DNA from: VRUE01 sp963704545
GTDB lineage: Bacteria > Actinomycetota > Thermoleophilia > Solirubrobacterales > 70-9
Reading direction: 5' to 3'
Length of the DNA stretch: 64,000 nt
Assembly (NCBI GenBank): GCA_963704545.1
Contig: OY969915.1
Location: forward strand, 372,001 to 436,000
The notes under the pieces are model-generated. The model saw only the letters and a program-made list of their open reading frames with translations. It had not been told where the DNA came from and did not search any database. Both the position numbers and the translations under genes were made by a program. Of this stretch, positions 25,079-33,501 are shown one piece after another. Every line of letters starts with the position of its first letter. Positions within the stretch are counted from its first letter, which is position 1.

Positions 25079-26671
25079 TTAGGCGACGCCAGAAAGAGTT
25101 GGGGTGGACTCACCGAGGGCTTGGCTACCAAGAGGGGTTGAGGCGATTAGATCAAGGTCTAGCTCTGGGTAGACGGGATGGCGAGACAAGAGATCGCTGA
25201 CCCGTGCTTTCGCGTTTGCGATGACCTCTTGGGCCACTTCATACTGGCCCTTGACCCGCTTGGGAGAGGAGTCTGCTGCCGTCGGTGGTGCCGGTCTAGT
25301 CTCATTAAGTACGGACTTGATGATATCGGCGATCTCAACGATCTCGTCGCTAGCGAAGTCCAGCGTGGTAATCGCGGAGGATCCGAAACGGAGGCCGCTC
25401 GTATACCAAGGGCCCATCTCGTCAAAGGGAAGCGCATTCCGATTCAAAGTCAAACCGCAACTGCGGAGCACCGTCTCGGCTTGCATACCAGTCAAGCCGA
25501 ATGAACTTGCCACGTCGGCAAGCACGATGTGGTTGTCGGTGCCGCCGGTCAGCACCTGGATGTCGCGTCGCTGGAGCTCCTCGGCGAGCACCTGGGCGTT
25601 GTTTACGATCCGGGCGGCGTACTCGCGGAACTCCGGCTGCAACGCCTCGCGGAAAGAGACTGCCTTTGCGGCGATAGCTTGGGGCAGTGGACCGCCGAGT
25701 ACGGTCGGGCAGCCCTTATTTACCGCTTCGGCAAACTCTCCCTTGCACAGGACGATTCCACCGCGCGGACCGCGAAGAGTCTTATGGGTCGTGGACGTCA
25801 CCACATGCGCGTGAGCTACCGGGTCAAAGTCGCCCGTAAAGACCTTCCCCGCCACTAGGCCAGCAAAATGCGCCATGTCTACCATCAACACAGCACCAAC
25901 CTCATCGGCGATCTCACGCATCTGGGCGAAATTAACCTTGCGCGTGTAAGCACTGTATCCGCCGAGCAGAATATGCGGCTGAACTTTCTTGGCCTGGCGC
26001 CGCAGTGCGGCCATGTCGAGCAACTTGGTGTCGCGGTCGACCGTGTACGTCGCGGTGTCGAAAAGTCGACTAGAGAAATTGAAGCGATACCCGTGCGTCA
26101 GATGTCCGCCGGAGTAGAAGTCCATCGCCAGCAGCCGACGACTATTGAGCTCTGAGCGTATTGCTGCCCACTCGCTCGCGGGCACTTTCACCGGAGAAGT
26201 GAGCCCAAGCTCAGCCAGCATCGGTGCTTCGACCGTGACGCCAAGGATGGCAAGAAAGGCCACGATGTTGGCATCGGCTCCTGCATGTGGCTGGACATAC
26301 GCATGCTCGGCACCGAAGAGGTCGAGGGCCAGGCCAACCGCCTCGTTCTCGATGGCATCGACGTTCTCGCATCCAGCGTAGAAGCGATGCCCGGGGTAAC
26401 CCTCGGCGTACTTGTCGATAAACAGATTCCCGTGTGCCAGCTGCGATGCCAGTGAGCTGTAGTTCTCGCTTGCGATCAGCTTGATGTTCGATCTCTGGCT
26501 TTGGAGCTCGCGGATAATCGAGGTGGCAACAGACGGCGATTGCAGGGCAACGCGATCGAGCGAGGCGTAGTACGCGAGAGCACCAGCGTCGATGTCGGCC
26601 GGGGGGGTCGACGCCAGGTAAGCGGAAACAATGCCGTGCTCGTAGCGGGACACGGACGGATCGTAGCTCAC
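25079..26671 (-). CDS. glyA: Serine/glycine hydroxymethyltransferase, long form
   Basis: About 530 residues from the GTG at 26671; a GTG at 26734 would add 21 residues that look non-native. PLP-enzyme features are strong: IKLIASENYSSLASQLAHGN, AEGYPGHRFYAGCENVD, YVQPHAGADANIVAF, VDMAHFAGLVAG, and the Schiff-base lysine in STTHKTLRGPRGG. The N-terminal extension of 60-70 residues and the insertion between the large-domain motifs mark the long actinobacterial SHMT form. The normal reaction is serine + THF to glycine + methylene-THF. SHMT folds also cleave beta-hydroxy amino acids, which would fit a product of the neighbouring hydroxylase; that role is inference. It stands at the right end of the island. 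Confidence 0.88.
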   Translation of the reverse strand: MSYDPSVSRYEHGIVSAYLASTPPADIDAGALAYYASLDRVALQSPSVATSIIRELQSQRSNIKLIASENYSSLASQLAHGNLFIDKYAEGYPGHRFYAGCENVDAIENEAVGLALDLFGAEHAYVQPHAGADANIVAFLAILGVTVEAPMLAELGLTSPVKVPASEWAAIRSELNSRRLLAMDFYSGGHLTHGYRFNFSSRLFDTATYTVDRDTKLLDMAALRRQAKKVQPHILLGGYSAYTRKVNFAQMREIADEVGAVLMVDMAHFAGLVAGKVFTGDFDPVAHAHVVTSTTHKTLRGPRGGIVLCKGEFAEAVNKGCPTVLGGPLPQAIAAKAVSFREALQPEFREYAARIVNNAQVLAEELQRRDIQVLTGGTDNHIVLADVASSFGLTGMQAETVLRSCGLTLNRNALPFDEMGPWYTSGLRFGSSAITTLDFASDEIVEIADIIKSVLNETRPAPPTAADSSPKRVKGQYEVAQEVIANAKARVSDLLSRHPVYPELDLDLIASTPLGSQALGESTPTLSGVA

Positions 26672-26857
26672 CGCGGGGCGCTCTATCCGTGGGAGCAAGG
26701 CTCGGCCGTATTGCAGGGCCCGACATCCGCGCACCCGGAGGCCATGGGGTAGGAACAGATCTGATTAGAGTCCGCTCGTGTCCCAGATGTCCCTCGCCAA
26801 CGCCCATTCCAGAGCGGTTTCCCCGCTCTCAAGCCAAATCCGGGCTTGACAAATCTC

Positions 26858-26900
26858 CCCTCCTAAGGAGTGGGCCGCAGGTTCAAATCCTGCTCGGGGC
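26858..26900 (+). repeat. tRNA-Arg 3' half, right island boundary
   Basis: From CCCTCCTAAG to CTCGGGGC this matches the 3' half of the intact tRNA-Arg(CCT) at 16241-16282 except for two changes (A to G in the variable loop, G to A in the T loop). Joined to the 5' half ending at 15375 it would rebuild a full tRNA. The 10-base string CCCTCCTAAG is shared by both ends. Confidence 0.92.
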
Positions 26901-26905
26901 GTCGC

Positions 26906-27610
26906 CTAGCGGTAGAGGACGACGAAGAAGGGCTCGGGGGCTTTGCTGAGGCTGAGGCCGCCGTATGTCTGCACCGCCACCTGGGGGGCGGGGCACGGGC
27001 CGCTGTTGACCTTTGCGGTGGCCGTGACGTTGCCGGCGCCGACGTCTTCGACGGTCACCTGGGCGCCGCGGGGGGTGAAGCCGGGAGCGGTGATGCAGTA
27101 GAGGCCGGATTCCTCGACCGTGACGTTTGCCGTGGCGATCCCCTTCGAGAAAGCGGGGTCGACTTTCCCTTCCGCGTTGACTCGCGCGAAGACGACCGGG
27201 TTGGCTGACTCGGCGGCTGTGGCGAAGTCGGCTTTCGCCGCGCTCGGAACCTGGCTCAGGCTCGACTCGTCGACCTTCTCGCCGGTGACGGTGCCGTTCG
27301 CCAGCTTGCTCGTGGTCACGGCGCCTTCGGCCAGCTTCTCGCCACCGACAGCGTCGTTGGCCAGCTTGGCCCCGGTCACCGCCCCGTTGGCGATCTTGCC
27401 CTGCTTCACCGCGAGAGCCTTGATCTTCGGGGCGATCACGGCGTTCTTGCGCAGCTTTTCGGCGGTGACGGCGCCGGGGCGCAGCTCGGGCTCCCCCACC
27501 GACTTCGGCGGAAGCTGGCTGGCGGCGTAGGCGCCGGCCCCGCTGAGCGCCACGAACAGCGCCAGGGTGGAGACGACGTTTGCGTAGGTGAGCTTCGGCC
27601 GGCGGCGCAT
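26906..27610 (-). CDS. Secreted/surface protein with AVT-KLANG repeats
   Basis: The product is 234 residues long. Basic MRRRPKLTY is followed by a hydrophobic segment (about 10-30, ending GAYAASQLPPKS) typical of export. Residues 40-120 are tandem imperfect repeats of about 10 residues of the type 'NGAVTGAKLAND', predicted to form a beta-solenoid or coiled stalk like phage fibre shafts. The C-terminal 100 residues form a compact domain with one Cys pair (YCITAPG, SGPCPAP). Proteins with this N terminus and repeats are abundant in Thermoleophilia. The stop codon lies 6 bases after the tRNA 3' fragment, so this is the first chromosomal gene right of the island. Confidence 0.8.
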   Translation of the reverse strand: MRRRPKLTYANVVSTLALFVALSGAGAYAASQLPPKSVGEPELRPGAVTAEKLRKNAVIAPKIKALAVKQGKIANGAVTGAKLANDAVGGEKLAEGAVTTSKLANGTVTGEKVDESSLSQVPSAAKADFATAAESANPVVFARVNAEGKVDPAFSKGIATANVTVEESGLYCITAPGFTPRGAQVTVEDVGAGNVTATAKVNSGPCPAPQVAVQTYGGLSLSKAPEPFFVVLYR

Positions 27611-27617
27611 CGCTACC

Positions 27618-28400
27618 TCACCCGCCCGCCTTGCAGACGCGGTTGACCGTACTGGTCACCTTGACGCCCCCCTCGAAGCCGAAGCTCGTGCGGATCAGCG
27701 GGAAGACGGCGACGCCGAACCCGTCGGGCGCCGGGCAGCCCGCGCTGAGGAAGCTGCGCTGCTCGCCGCGAACGGTGAAGCGACGATCGAGTGTCATCGA
27801 GATCCCGGTCACGTAGCCCCATTCGCCGGTGACGCTGGGCAGGGAGGTTTCGAGGACGGTGCCGAAGGTACCCCCGGAGCTCTTGATGAAGAAGGGCAGC
27901 ACGTATGAGGTGGGTACGGGATCGGTCCCGTAGATGTGGGCGAAGATCGCCGGCCGGCCGCCCAGCTTTCCGTTGAAGGCGAGCACCTTTCCGTTGGAGG
28001 GGAAGGGCGACTGCTCGGGCAGCCTCACGTTGGCCGAGAAGGTGCCGTCGCCGACGAGCGCGGGGGCGCAGGCGGCCATCGCTTCGCTGGTCGTCGAGGG
28101 GTCGATGTGGCCGATCCGGCAGCGGGGCAGGCCATGCGAGGAGAGGCGGCCGTTACGATTGATGGCGATCGTCAGCTTCTCCAGCTGCGGTGGAGGGCTC
28201 GACGGTTTCGAGCCGATCCGGCCCGAAACGCTGACCGAGACCGGCGCGGTGCCGTGGCGCGGAAGCTTCTTCGGCAGGAGCCTGCCGTCCACCGAGACGC
28301 GAACCCCGTGTTCTTCCTTGACCTCGGCCAAGGCGAGGGGCGAGAGCAGGGCGGCCGAGCCGACCAGGGCGGCAACGATTACGCCACGTAGTGTCCCCAT
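27618..28400 (-). CDS. Secreted conserved protein, paralogue of 48491-49267
   Basis: The protein has 260 residues, with a signal peptide (MGTLRGVIVAALVGSAALLSPLALA). The mature part has LPKKLP, VSVSGRI, then LEKLTIAINRNGRLSSHGLPRC, VLAFNGKLGG, LDRRFTVRG and a final VNRVC. The same blocks in the same order occur in the protein at 48491-49267, including the two paired cysteine regions. No catalytic motif is seen; the regular strand pattern suggests a beta-sandwich. It is followed by the KLANG-repeat gene after 7 bases, suggesting a two-gene surface operon. Confidence 0.8.
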   Translation of the reverse strand: MGTLRGVIVAALVGSAALLSPLALAEVKEEHGVRVSVDGRLLPKKLPRHGTAPVSVSVSGRIGSKPSSPPPQLEKLTIAINRNGRLSSHGLPRCRIGHIDPSTTSEAMAACAPALVGDGTFSANVRLPEQSPFPSNGKVLAFNGKLGGRPAIFAHIYGTDPVPTSYVLPFFIKSSGGTFGTVLETSLPSVTGEWGYVTGISMTLDRRFTVRGEQRSFLSAGCPAPDGFGVAVFPLIRTSFGFEGGVKVTSTVNRVCKAGG

Positions 28401-28539
28401 TCCGCTCGTCCCTTTCCTGAGCCCTGCTTCGCGTCAGGTCGATTCGCGAGCGCTTTCCGACCCGCAGCGTTCCAGTTTCACTCTACTCAACAGCTGCGGA
28501 CCCTGGTTGTTCCGCCCGCGTACCGGAAGTCGCGCTCGT

Positions 28540-29163
28540 TCAGTCGCCGAGCTCGGCTCGAAAAGCGGCCAGATCGGAGCGCAACTCGGCGACCTCGCGC
28601 TCGAGACGGGTGAGCCGGTCCTCGGCGGGTGTTATCCGCGCAGGCTCCGCAGCGGCGACGTCGCCGGACGCCACGGCCGGTTCGCCACCGAGCAGCTGCT
28701 CGTAACGATCCTCCTTCTGCCCCGGGCGGCGCTCATGACGGGCCGCGTGGCCGCCGTCGACGAGGCGCTCGAGGGTCGCCTGAACCGCGGCGAGATCGGC
28801 GAAGTCGTGCAGGCGCTGGCCGCGCTGCTTCAGCTCGCCCGGCGTCTGCGGGCCGCGCAGCATGAGGACGGCGAGCAGGGAGACCTCGGCGTCGTCGAGG
28901 CCGAAGGCATCGTCGAGCAGGTGCCGGTACTTGCGGGCACGGCTGCCGGCGCCGCTGGCGAGGCGGGTCCAGCCGCGCAGGGCGAGCCGGCGCAGGGCAT
29001 CGACCACGGCCGCCTCGTCGTAGTCGACCACCGGGTCGCGGTTGGTCGACTGGTTGCAGGCAAGCCGCAGGGCGTTGAGCGAGAGTGGGTACGCGTCGGG
29101 TGTGGTGTGCTGCTTCTCGACCAGGCAGCCGAGCACGCGGATCTCCACGGCGTCGGGCTCCAT
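28540..29163 (-). CDS. YceH-family (DUF480) winged-helix protein
   Basis: This 207-residue protein opens EIRVLGCLVEKQHTTPDAYPLSLNALRLACNQSTNRDPV, the diagnostic start of the DUF480/YceH family. VVDALRRLALRGW and later MLRGPQTPGELKQR and ATLERLVDGG then give the second winged helix. A C-terminal coiled segment (LTRLEREVAELRSDLAAFRAEL) could dimerise it. The molecular role of the family is not established. It lies 3 bases downstream of pyrE on the same strand. Confidence 0.92.
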   Translation of the reverse strand: MEPDAVEIRVLGCLVEKQHTTPDAYPLSLNALRLACNQSTNRDPVVDYDEAAVVDALRRLALRGWTRLASGAGSRARKYRHLLDDAFGLDDAEVSLLAVLMLRGPQTPGELKQRGQRLHDFADLAAVQATLERLVDGGHAARHERRPGQKEDRYEQLLGGEPAVASGDVAAAEPARITPAEDRLTRLEREVAELRSDLAAFRAELGD

Positions 29164-29166
29164 CGC

Positions 29167-29733
29167 TCAGTCGCGGTCGGGACGGTCGGGATAGATCTCG
29201 TCGATGGTGACGAGGGCACGGTAGGGGGCGCCGGCAGCGGCTTCGATCTTCTCGCCTCCTCCCGCCAGCCGGTCGACGACGCCGACGACGCCGACCACCT
29301 CGAGGTCCTGCTCTGCGATCCGCTCGATCGCGCCGGCGGTCGAGCCGCCTGTGGTTACCGTGTCCTCGACCACGAGGCAGCGGGCGCCCGGCTCGACCGG
29401 GCCCTCGACCCAGCGCTGCAGGCCGTGTTGCTTGCGCTCGCCGCGGACGAAGAAGCCGACGAGGCCGGCGCCCGCCGGAACCGCGAGCGCCGCACACGAA
29501 GGCGGGATCGCCGCCGTCGCAGGCCCGCCGACCGCAGTCGCCCCCGCATCGGCCGCCGCAGCGGCGATCAGCTCGCCCGCGGCGAGGAACCCCGCCGGCC
29601 GCAGCAGCGCCCGGCGCGCGTCGACGTAGTACTGAGCCGTGATCCCGCTCGAGAGCGTCACCTCGCCGATCACCAGCGAGTGCTCTCGAAGCTCGTCGAG
29701 CAGCGTCAGCTTGGCGGCGTCGAGGTCGGGCAT
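29167..29733 (-). CDS. pyrE: Orotate phosphoribosyltransferase
   Basis: The 188-residue enzyme joins orotate and PRPP to give OMP in pyrimidine synthesis. The PRPP-binding signature is CLVVEDTVTTGGST near residue 118-131. The catalytic flexible loop contains VRGERKQHGLQRW (the KxHG of OPRT), and the N-terminal FTLxSG equivalent is GEVTLSSGITAQYYVDAR. Length is in the normal range. It is co-directional with the epimerase upstream and the YceH-like gene downstream; no other pyr gene is in view. Confidence 0.93.
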   Translation of the reverse strand: MPDLDAAKLTLLDELREHSLVIGEVTLSSGITAQYYVDARRALLRPAGFLAAGELIAAAAADAGATAVGGPATAAIPPSCAALAVPAGAGLVGFFVRGERKQHGLQRWVEGPVEPGARCLVVEDTVTTGGSTAGAIERIAEQDLEVVGVVGVVDRLAGGGEKIEAAAGAPYRALVTIDEIYPDRPDRD

Positions 29734-29781
29734 CGAAGGGCCATCCTATGACCGGCGGGCGCTCGCCAGCGGGGACTCGGG

Positions 29782-30726
29782 CTACCCGCGCGCCTCGGGG
29801 TCGCGGAAGCCTTCCCGCCAGCTGGAGTAACGAGGCTGCCAGCCGAGCTCGCGCTTGGCCTTGGCGTTGGAGGCGCCGCGCAGCCGGGTCGCCATCGAGG
29901 CGGCGCCAGCGCCGGCGACGAGGCGTGCGAGCCAGACCGGGACGCGGAGGGGCTTCTTCGCGCCGACGACCTCGGCGAACGCGGGCGCCCATTCCCGCAT
30001 CGGGGCGGGGTCGTCGTCGACGACGTTGTAGGCACCGGGCGAGCCGCGGTCGAGCGCGGCCACCGTCGCCGAGGCGGCGTCCTCGACATGGACGAAGGAG
30101 AAGGTCCCGGTGCCCTTGCCGACGACCGGCGCGCGGCGCTTCAGCGCGTCCTCGGTCAACGAGCCGTCGCTGGCGTAGTAGGTGCCCGGGCCGTAGAGCC
30201 ATCCGTAGCGCAGGACGATGCCCTCGATTCCCTCGGCGCCGAGCACCTGCTGCTCGAGGTCGGCCAGGGCGGCGGCGGCGTTCCCGAAGGGCGCGGGCGC
30301 GTCGAGGAAGAGCGGCTCCTCCTCGCTCTTGACCCAGTCGCCTTCGGGCGCGTAGAAGAAGGCGACGCTCTCGGCGATCAGGCGGCGCGCGCCTGCCGCC
30401 TTCGCTGCCGCGACAAGGTTGCGGGTTCCTTCGCGGCGCAGGCGGTTGGTCGCCGCCAGCGGGTCGTCCTTGGCTTTGTAGTCGAGGCGCGGCGGCAGCG
30501 CCGTCAGCTCGTGGACGACGACCTCGGGCGCCGCACCGCGCACGGCGATCTCCAGCGAAGTCGCGTCGAGAGCGTCGCAGACGACGGCCCTGGCCCCAGC
30601 CGCCCGGATCTCCTCCGCGCGATCCTCGCGCCGGGTCATCCCGGTCACCTCGTGCCCACCAGCAAGCAGCTGGCGCACCAGCGGCCTGCCGATCGCCCCA
30701 CTCGCTCCTGCTACGAAGACCCTCAT
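29782..30726 (-). CDS. NAD(P)-dependent epimerase/dehydratase (extended SDR)
   Basis: A protein of 314 residues. The Rossmann glycine motif VFVAGASGAIGRPLV lies at residues 3-17. The region after residue 110 (RLIAESVAFFYAPEGDW) takes the place of the catalytic Ser/Tyr segment; the usual YxxxK is not obvious, so activity could be altered. RELGWQPRYSSWREGF at the C terminus is the usual end of NAD-epimerases of the nucleotide-sugar type. The start overlaps by four bases the stop of the upstream small membrane protein gene. The substrate is unknown. Confidence 0.85.
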   Translation of the reverse strand: MRVFVAGASGAIGRPLVRQLLAGGHEVTGMTRREDRAEEIRAAGARAVVCDALDATSLEIAVRGAAPEVVVHELTALPPRLDYKAKDDPLAATNRLRREGTRNLVAAAKAAGARRLIAESVAFFYAPEGDWVKSEEEPLFLDAPAPFGNAAAALADLEQQVLGAEGIEGIVLRYGWLYGPGTYYASDGSLTEDALKRRAPVVGKGTGTFSFVHVEDAASATVAALDRGSPGAYNVVDDDPAPMREWAPAFAEVVGAKKPLRVPVWLARLVAGAGAASMATRLRGASNAKAKRELGWQPRYSSWREGFRDPEARG

Positions 30727-31130
30727 CGCTGCGCCTCCCGGTCGGGACCCTCAGCGTACCGTTCCGACACTCGCGCCAGCCAGGCCGAGGCCAGAGCCCC
30801 GAAGCCGATCAGCAGCGTGTCGCTCCAGCCCCGCGCCTCGCTCTTCGCTTCGCCCGTGTCGAAGGCGTGATTGACCGCGTGGAAGCCGTACCAGAGCGCC
30901 CCCAGCCAGAGCAGCGGAGCCCGCCAGGCCGGCCGCACAACCGCGATCGCCAGGGCGACGCCGAAGGCAAGGGTGAAGGAGCCCACGTCCCCCACGTAGT
31001 GGAGGTTCTCGACCCCGTAGTTGCCGATCTCCTCGAAGAAGGTGCCGGGAGCGAACAGCTGCATCGCGCCGAGCGCAACGTGGTAGGCGGCAACGAATGC
31101 GAGAACCGCTTTTAGGGCCTTCTCATTCAC
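30723..31130 (-). CDS. Small four-helix membrane protein
   Basis: This 135-residue protein has a GTG start at 31130, immediately beside a hairpin repeat. Four hydrophobic helices (about 5-25, 45-65, 70-90 and 105-122) with conserved-looking polar residues (NHAFDTGEAKS between helices 3 and 4) give a DoxX/DUF4345-like topology. No signature residues allow a function. It is coupled to the downstream epimerase gene by a 4-base overlap. Confidence 0.75.
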   Translation of the reverse strand: MNEKALKAVLAFVAAYHVALGAMQLFAPGTFFEEIGNYGVENLHYVGDVGSFTLAFGVALAIAVVRPAWRAPLLWLGALWYGFHAVNHAFDTGEAKSEARGWSDTLLIGFGALASAWLARVSERYAEGPDREAQR

Positions 31131-31233
31131 CTGAGGGGAGTGTGACCAAGCAGATCAAGGACGCAGGGAGCGTGGCGTGCTCTGCACGCGAGCCACCGAG
31201 GACGCAGATATGCGCCGGTCACACTCCCCTCAG
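31131..31233. repeat. Hairpin element, GGACGCAGGGAGCG-centre type (copy A)
   Basis: Perfect 17-bp arms (31131-31147 with 31217-31233) enclose a 69-base centre. This begins AAGCAGATCAAGGACGCAGG and contains an internal stem (GTGGC...GCCAC around GTGC-TCT-GCAC) and the string ATATGCGCCGG. The centre is largely shared with the elements at 46816 and 53597. The right arm includes the stop codon of the L,D-transpeptidase gene. Confidence 0.88.
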
Positions 31234-32189
31234 AAGACGAAGATGTCTTCGCCGAAATTGATCCGGTCGTAGATCTCGGGCTGGTCGGCGATGAAGGTGC
31301 GGATGCAGCCGTGGCTGGCCGGGTAGTCGGGCACCGATTCATAGCCGTGCACCGCGTAGCCGCCGTAGAAGTAGAAGGAGTAGTACATGCCGTGCGAGTT
31401 GTAGCCCGGTTCGGTGCGGATGAAGCTGAAGTGACCGGTGACGGTCGGGGTCGAAGACTTGCCGGAGGAGATCGGGTAGACGGCGACCGGCTCGTCACCG
31501 TCGGCGAAGACCAGGACCTGCTTGGAGAGCGGGGCCTCGAGGTGCTTGCCGGCCCCCGGGTGGCGCACCTCGTATTCGCCGCGGCCGGCGAACGCGCGCT
31601 TGACCAGCCCCGCGCCGGCGCGGAAGCTGCGCGTCATTCCGTTCACTTTGCGGTAGGCGAGCACACCCCGCGCGGTCTTGCCGCCGAAGCAGCGGCCGTC
31701 ATTGGCGATGTACCCCATCTTCCGCATCGCCTTCTTGAAGCCGACGACGACGTCGCCGCACTGGCCTTCGTGAAGGGCCGGAAAGCTGACCCGCCAGCTC
31801 TTGCGCACGGTGCTGTCGCCGCCCAGCGCCGCGGTCGCGACGTGGCGTGCGCTGACCGCGTACTTGCCCGCCCCCTCGATGCGGATCTTTGCCCGGAAGC
31901 TGCCAGCGTCGCCCTTGCCCTTCTGCACCGGCACGGTCTTGCGCTCGACCCGCTTGCCGTTGAGGAAGAAGCTGACCTCGACCCGCTGGCCGGCGACGAA
32001 GGGCGTCACGGTCCCGATCGCCGGCACCGTGCTCATGATCTCCGCCTTGCCCCCGTGCAGGTGCCCGATCCGCACGATCTTCACGGTCGCCTCCGGAGGC
32101 CCGACCGGCTCCTTCGCCGGGGCCGCCCCAGCGGCCACAGGCAACACAAGCCCCACGGCGAGGGCGATTCCGGGGATCAGCCGTCTCAT
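31230..32189 (-). CDS. L,D-transpeptidase (YkuD family), secreted
   Basis: Starting at the ATG 32189 the protein has 319 residues with a signal peptide (MRRLIPGIALAVGLVLPVAAGA). An N-terminal beta-rich half precedes the YkuD domain. There the catalytic motif appears as AVHGYESV...PASHGCIRTF, with the nucleophile Cys295 and catalytic His293/His of HGYES. The region QCGDVVVGFKKAMRKMGYIANDGRCFGGKTARGV resembles a peptidoglycan-binding repeat. Such enzymes make 3-3 crosslinks or anchor proteins. The stop lies within a repeat arm. Confidence 0.92.
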   Translation of the reverse strand: MRRLIPGIALAVGLVLPVAAGAAPAKEPVGPPEATVKIVRIGHLHGGKAEIMSTVPAIGTVTPFVAGQRVEVSFFLNGKRVERKTVPVQKGKGDAGSFRAKIRIEGAGKYAVSARHVATAALGGDSTVRKSWRVSFPALHEGQCGDVVVGFKKAMRKMGYIANDGRCFGGKTARGVLAYRKVNGMTRSFRAGAGLVKRAFAGRGEYEVRHPGAGKHLEAPLSKQVLVFADGDEPVAVYPISSGKSSTPTVTGHFSFIRTEPGYNSHGMYYSFYFYGGYAVHGYESVPDYPASHGCIRTFIADQPEIYDRINFGEDIFVF

Positions 32190-32239
32190 CGCCGAGCATT
32201 CTGCCGTACCGGTCGGGCAGAGAACCTGACGGGCCAGAA

Positions 32240-32328
32240 GGGGGAGGGGCACCCCTCGGACGGGCGGATACTCAAATCGCCGGTCTCATCAGACCGGCGA
32301 TTGGACGGCCGAGGGGTGCCCCTCCCCC
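32240..32328. repeat. Hairpin element, GGCGGATACTCAAA-centre type (copy 1)
   Basis: Perfect 20-bp arms (32240-32259 with 32309-32328) flank ACGGGCGGATACTCAAA. After this comes an internal 10-bp hairpin (32277-32300, loop CATC) and TTGGACGG. The element fills the gap between the L,D-transpeptidase start and the CPBP protease stop. The string GGCGGATACTCAAA recurs in the element at 36860, where both the arms and the internal stem have different sequences. Confidence 0.88.
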
Positions 32329-32345
32329 TCCCCCAACCCCCTCGT

Positions 32346-33017
32346 TCACTGCGCAAGCAGCGCGACCGAGTTGTTCAGCATGTGCAGGACGATCCCCGGC
32401 ACGATCGAGCCGGTCCTCTCGTAGAGCAGACAAAGCACGAAGCCGAAAGCGACCAGCGGGGGGACGGCGCTGAGCCCGGTGAGGGCGTGCAGGGCGCCGA
32501 AGATCAGGCCGGCGAGCAGGGCGGCGGCGAACTTCGGCCAGCGCTCGCGCAGGCCGCCGTAGAGCATCCCGCGAAAGCAGAGCTCCTCGCTGATCGGGGC
32601 GGCGATAACGATCAGGAGGACCTGCACCGGCACCGAGCCGAAGCTTTCGGCGATGTCCTCCTGTTCGGGAGCGCCGAAGATCGCCGTGTAGACGATCGCG
32701 AAGAGAAGGTAGGCGCCGACCGCGGCGAACATCCACTTCACCGCCGAGGCGACGCGAAACGCCCGCACGCCAAGCCGGCGCAGCGCCTCGCGGAAGTCGG
32801 CGCCACGGCGGGTCGCGATCGCCATCGGCACCATCGCGAAGCCCAGCGCCGTCGCCAGCTGGACGATCGCCAGGGCCGTGCTGCCGAGGTCTTCCCCTTC
32901 CTCCGGACGATCGACGATGATCGCCGGGACTCCCATCAGGATCCCGGCCCCGATGGCCAGGATCACTCCAAGGACCGCAGCCGAGGGGCCCCAGTTGGAG
33001 TAGGGGAAGGCTGGCAT
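32346..33017 (-). CDS. CPBP-family intramembrane metalloprotease (Abi/Rce1-like)
   Basis: The protein has 223 residues from the ATG 33017; an ATG at 33053 would add 12 residues and overlap the divergent channel gene. Six or so membrane helices are visible. The motifs are EELCFRGMLYGGL (motif 1 EExxFR), FGALHALTG (motif 2, catalytic His) and LHMLNNSVALL (motif 3 HxxxN). These Rce1-like proteases cleave membrane substrates or process bacteriocins; the substrate is unknown here. Confidence 0.9.
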   Translation of the reverse strand: MPAFPYSNWGPSAAVLGVILAIGAGILMGVPAIIVDRPEEGEDLGSTALAIVQLATALGFAMVPMAIATRRGADFREALRRLGVRAFRVASAVKWMFAAVGAYLLFAIVYTAIFGAPEQEDIAESFGSVPVQVLLIVIAAPISEELCFRGMLYGGLRERWPKFAAALLAGLIFGALHALTGLSAVPPLVAFGFVLCLLYERTGSIVPGIVLHMLNNSVALLAQ

Positions 33018-33051
33018 TGGAACCGCTGACTTTGTGGATACCGTGGCATCC

Positions 33052-33468
33052 ATGACGCCGGCAGTCTCACAGGTCTCGCGGTCCACCAAGACCCGGCTGC
33101 GCTTCCTCCGCCGCCTGCTGATCCTGATCGCCTTCCTCGTTCTCGTCGCCCTGGCGCTCGCCCAGTTCACCGAGCTGAAGCGACTGGCGACCGGGATCCT
33201 CGCCTCGACCGCGGTGCTGGCGGCGATCATCGGCTTCGCCGCCCAGCACACGATCGGCAACATGGTCGCCGGCGTTCAGCTGGCGGTCTCCCAGCCGATC
33301 AAGATCGGCGACCGCATCTCCTTCGAGGAGGTGAACGGCCGCGTCACCGACATCACCCTCTCCTACACCTACGTCGACCCCGGCGACGGTACCTCGGTCG
33401 TGATCCCGAACCAGCTGCTGGTCGAGGGGGTCGTCCACAACCTCTCGACCGACGACACGCAGGCCTGA
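33052..33468 (+). CDS. Short MscS-type mechanosensitive channel protein
   Basis: This 138-residue protein has one N-terminal helix (LRFLRRLLILIAFLVLVALAL), then the pore-lining TM3 region LAAIIGFAAQHTIGNMVAGVQLAVSQPIKIGDRI and the start of the beta domain (TYVDPGDGTSVVIPNQLLVEGVVHN). The alpha/beta C-terminal vestibule of E. coli MscS is missing, so it is a minimal form. The ATG at 33052 is preferred over a GTG at 33034. It diverges from the CPBP gene with a 34-base gap and precedes the PBP gene by 33 bases. Confidence 0.85.
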   Translation: MTPAVSQVSRSTKTRLRFLRRLLILIAFLVLVALALAQFTELKRLATGILASTAVLAAIIGFAAQHTIGNMVAGVQLAVSQPIKIGDRISFEEVNGRVTDITLSYTYVDPGDGTSVVIPNQLLVEGVVHNLSTDDTQA

Positions 33469-33501
33469 GCCAAGGCGGCGCGGAAGTACCCTCTCTAGAC
33501 G

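Noticed and set aside
26689..26949. Small + strand frame across the tRNA fragment near 26.8 kb
   Set aside because: Its translation includes the tRNA 3' half read as protein (SGPQVQILLGA), a common artefact.
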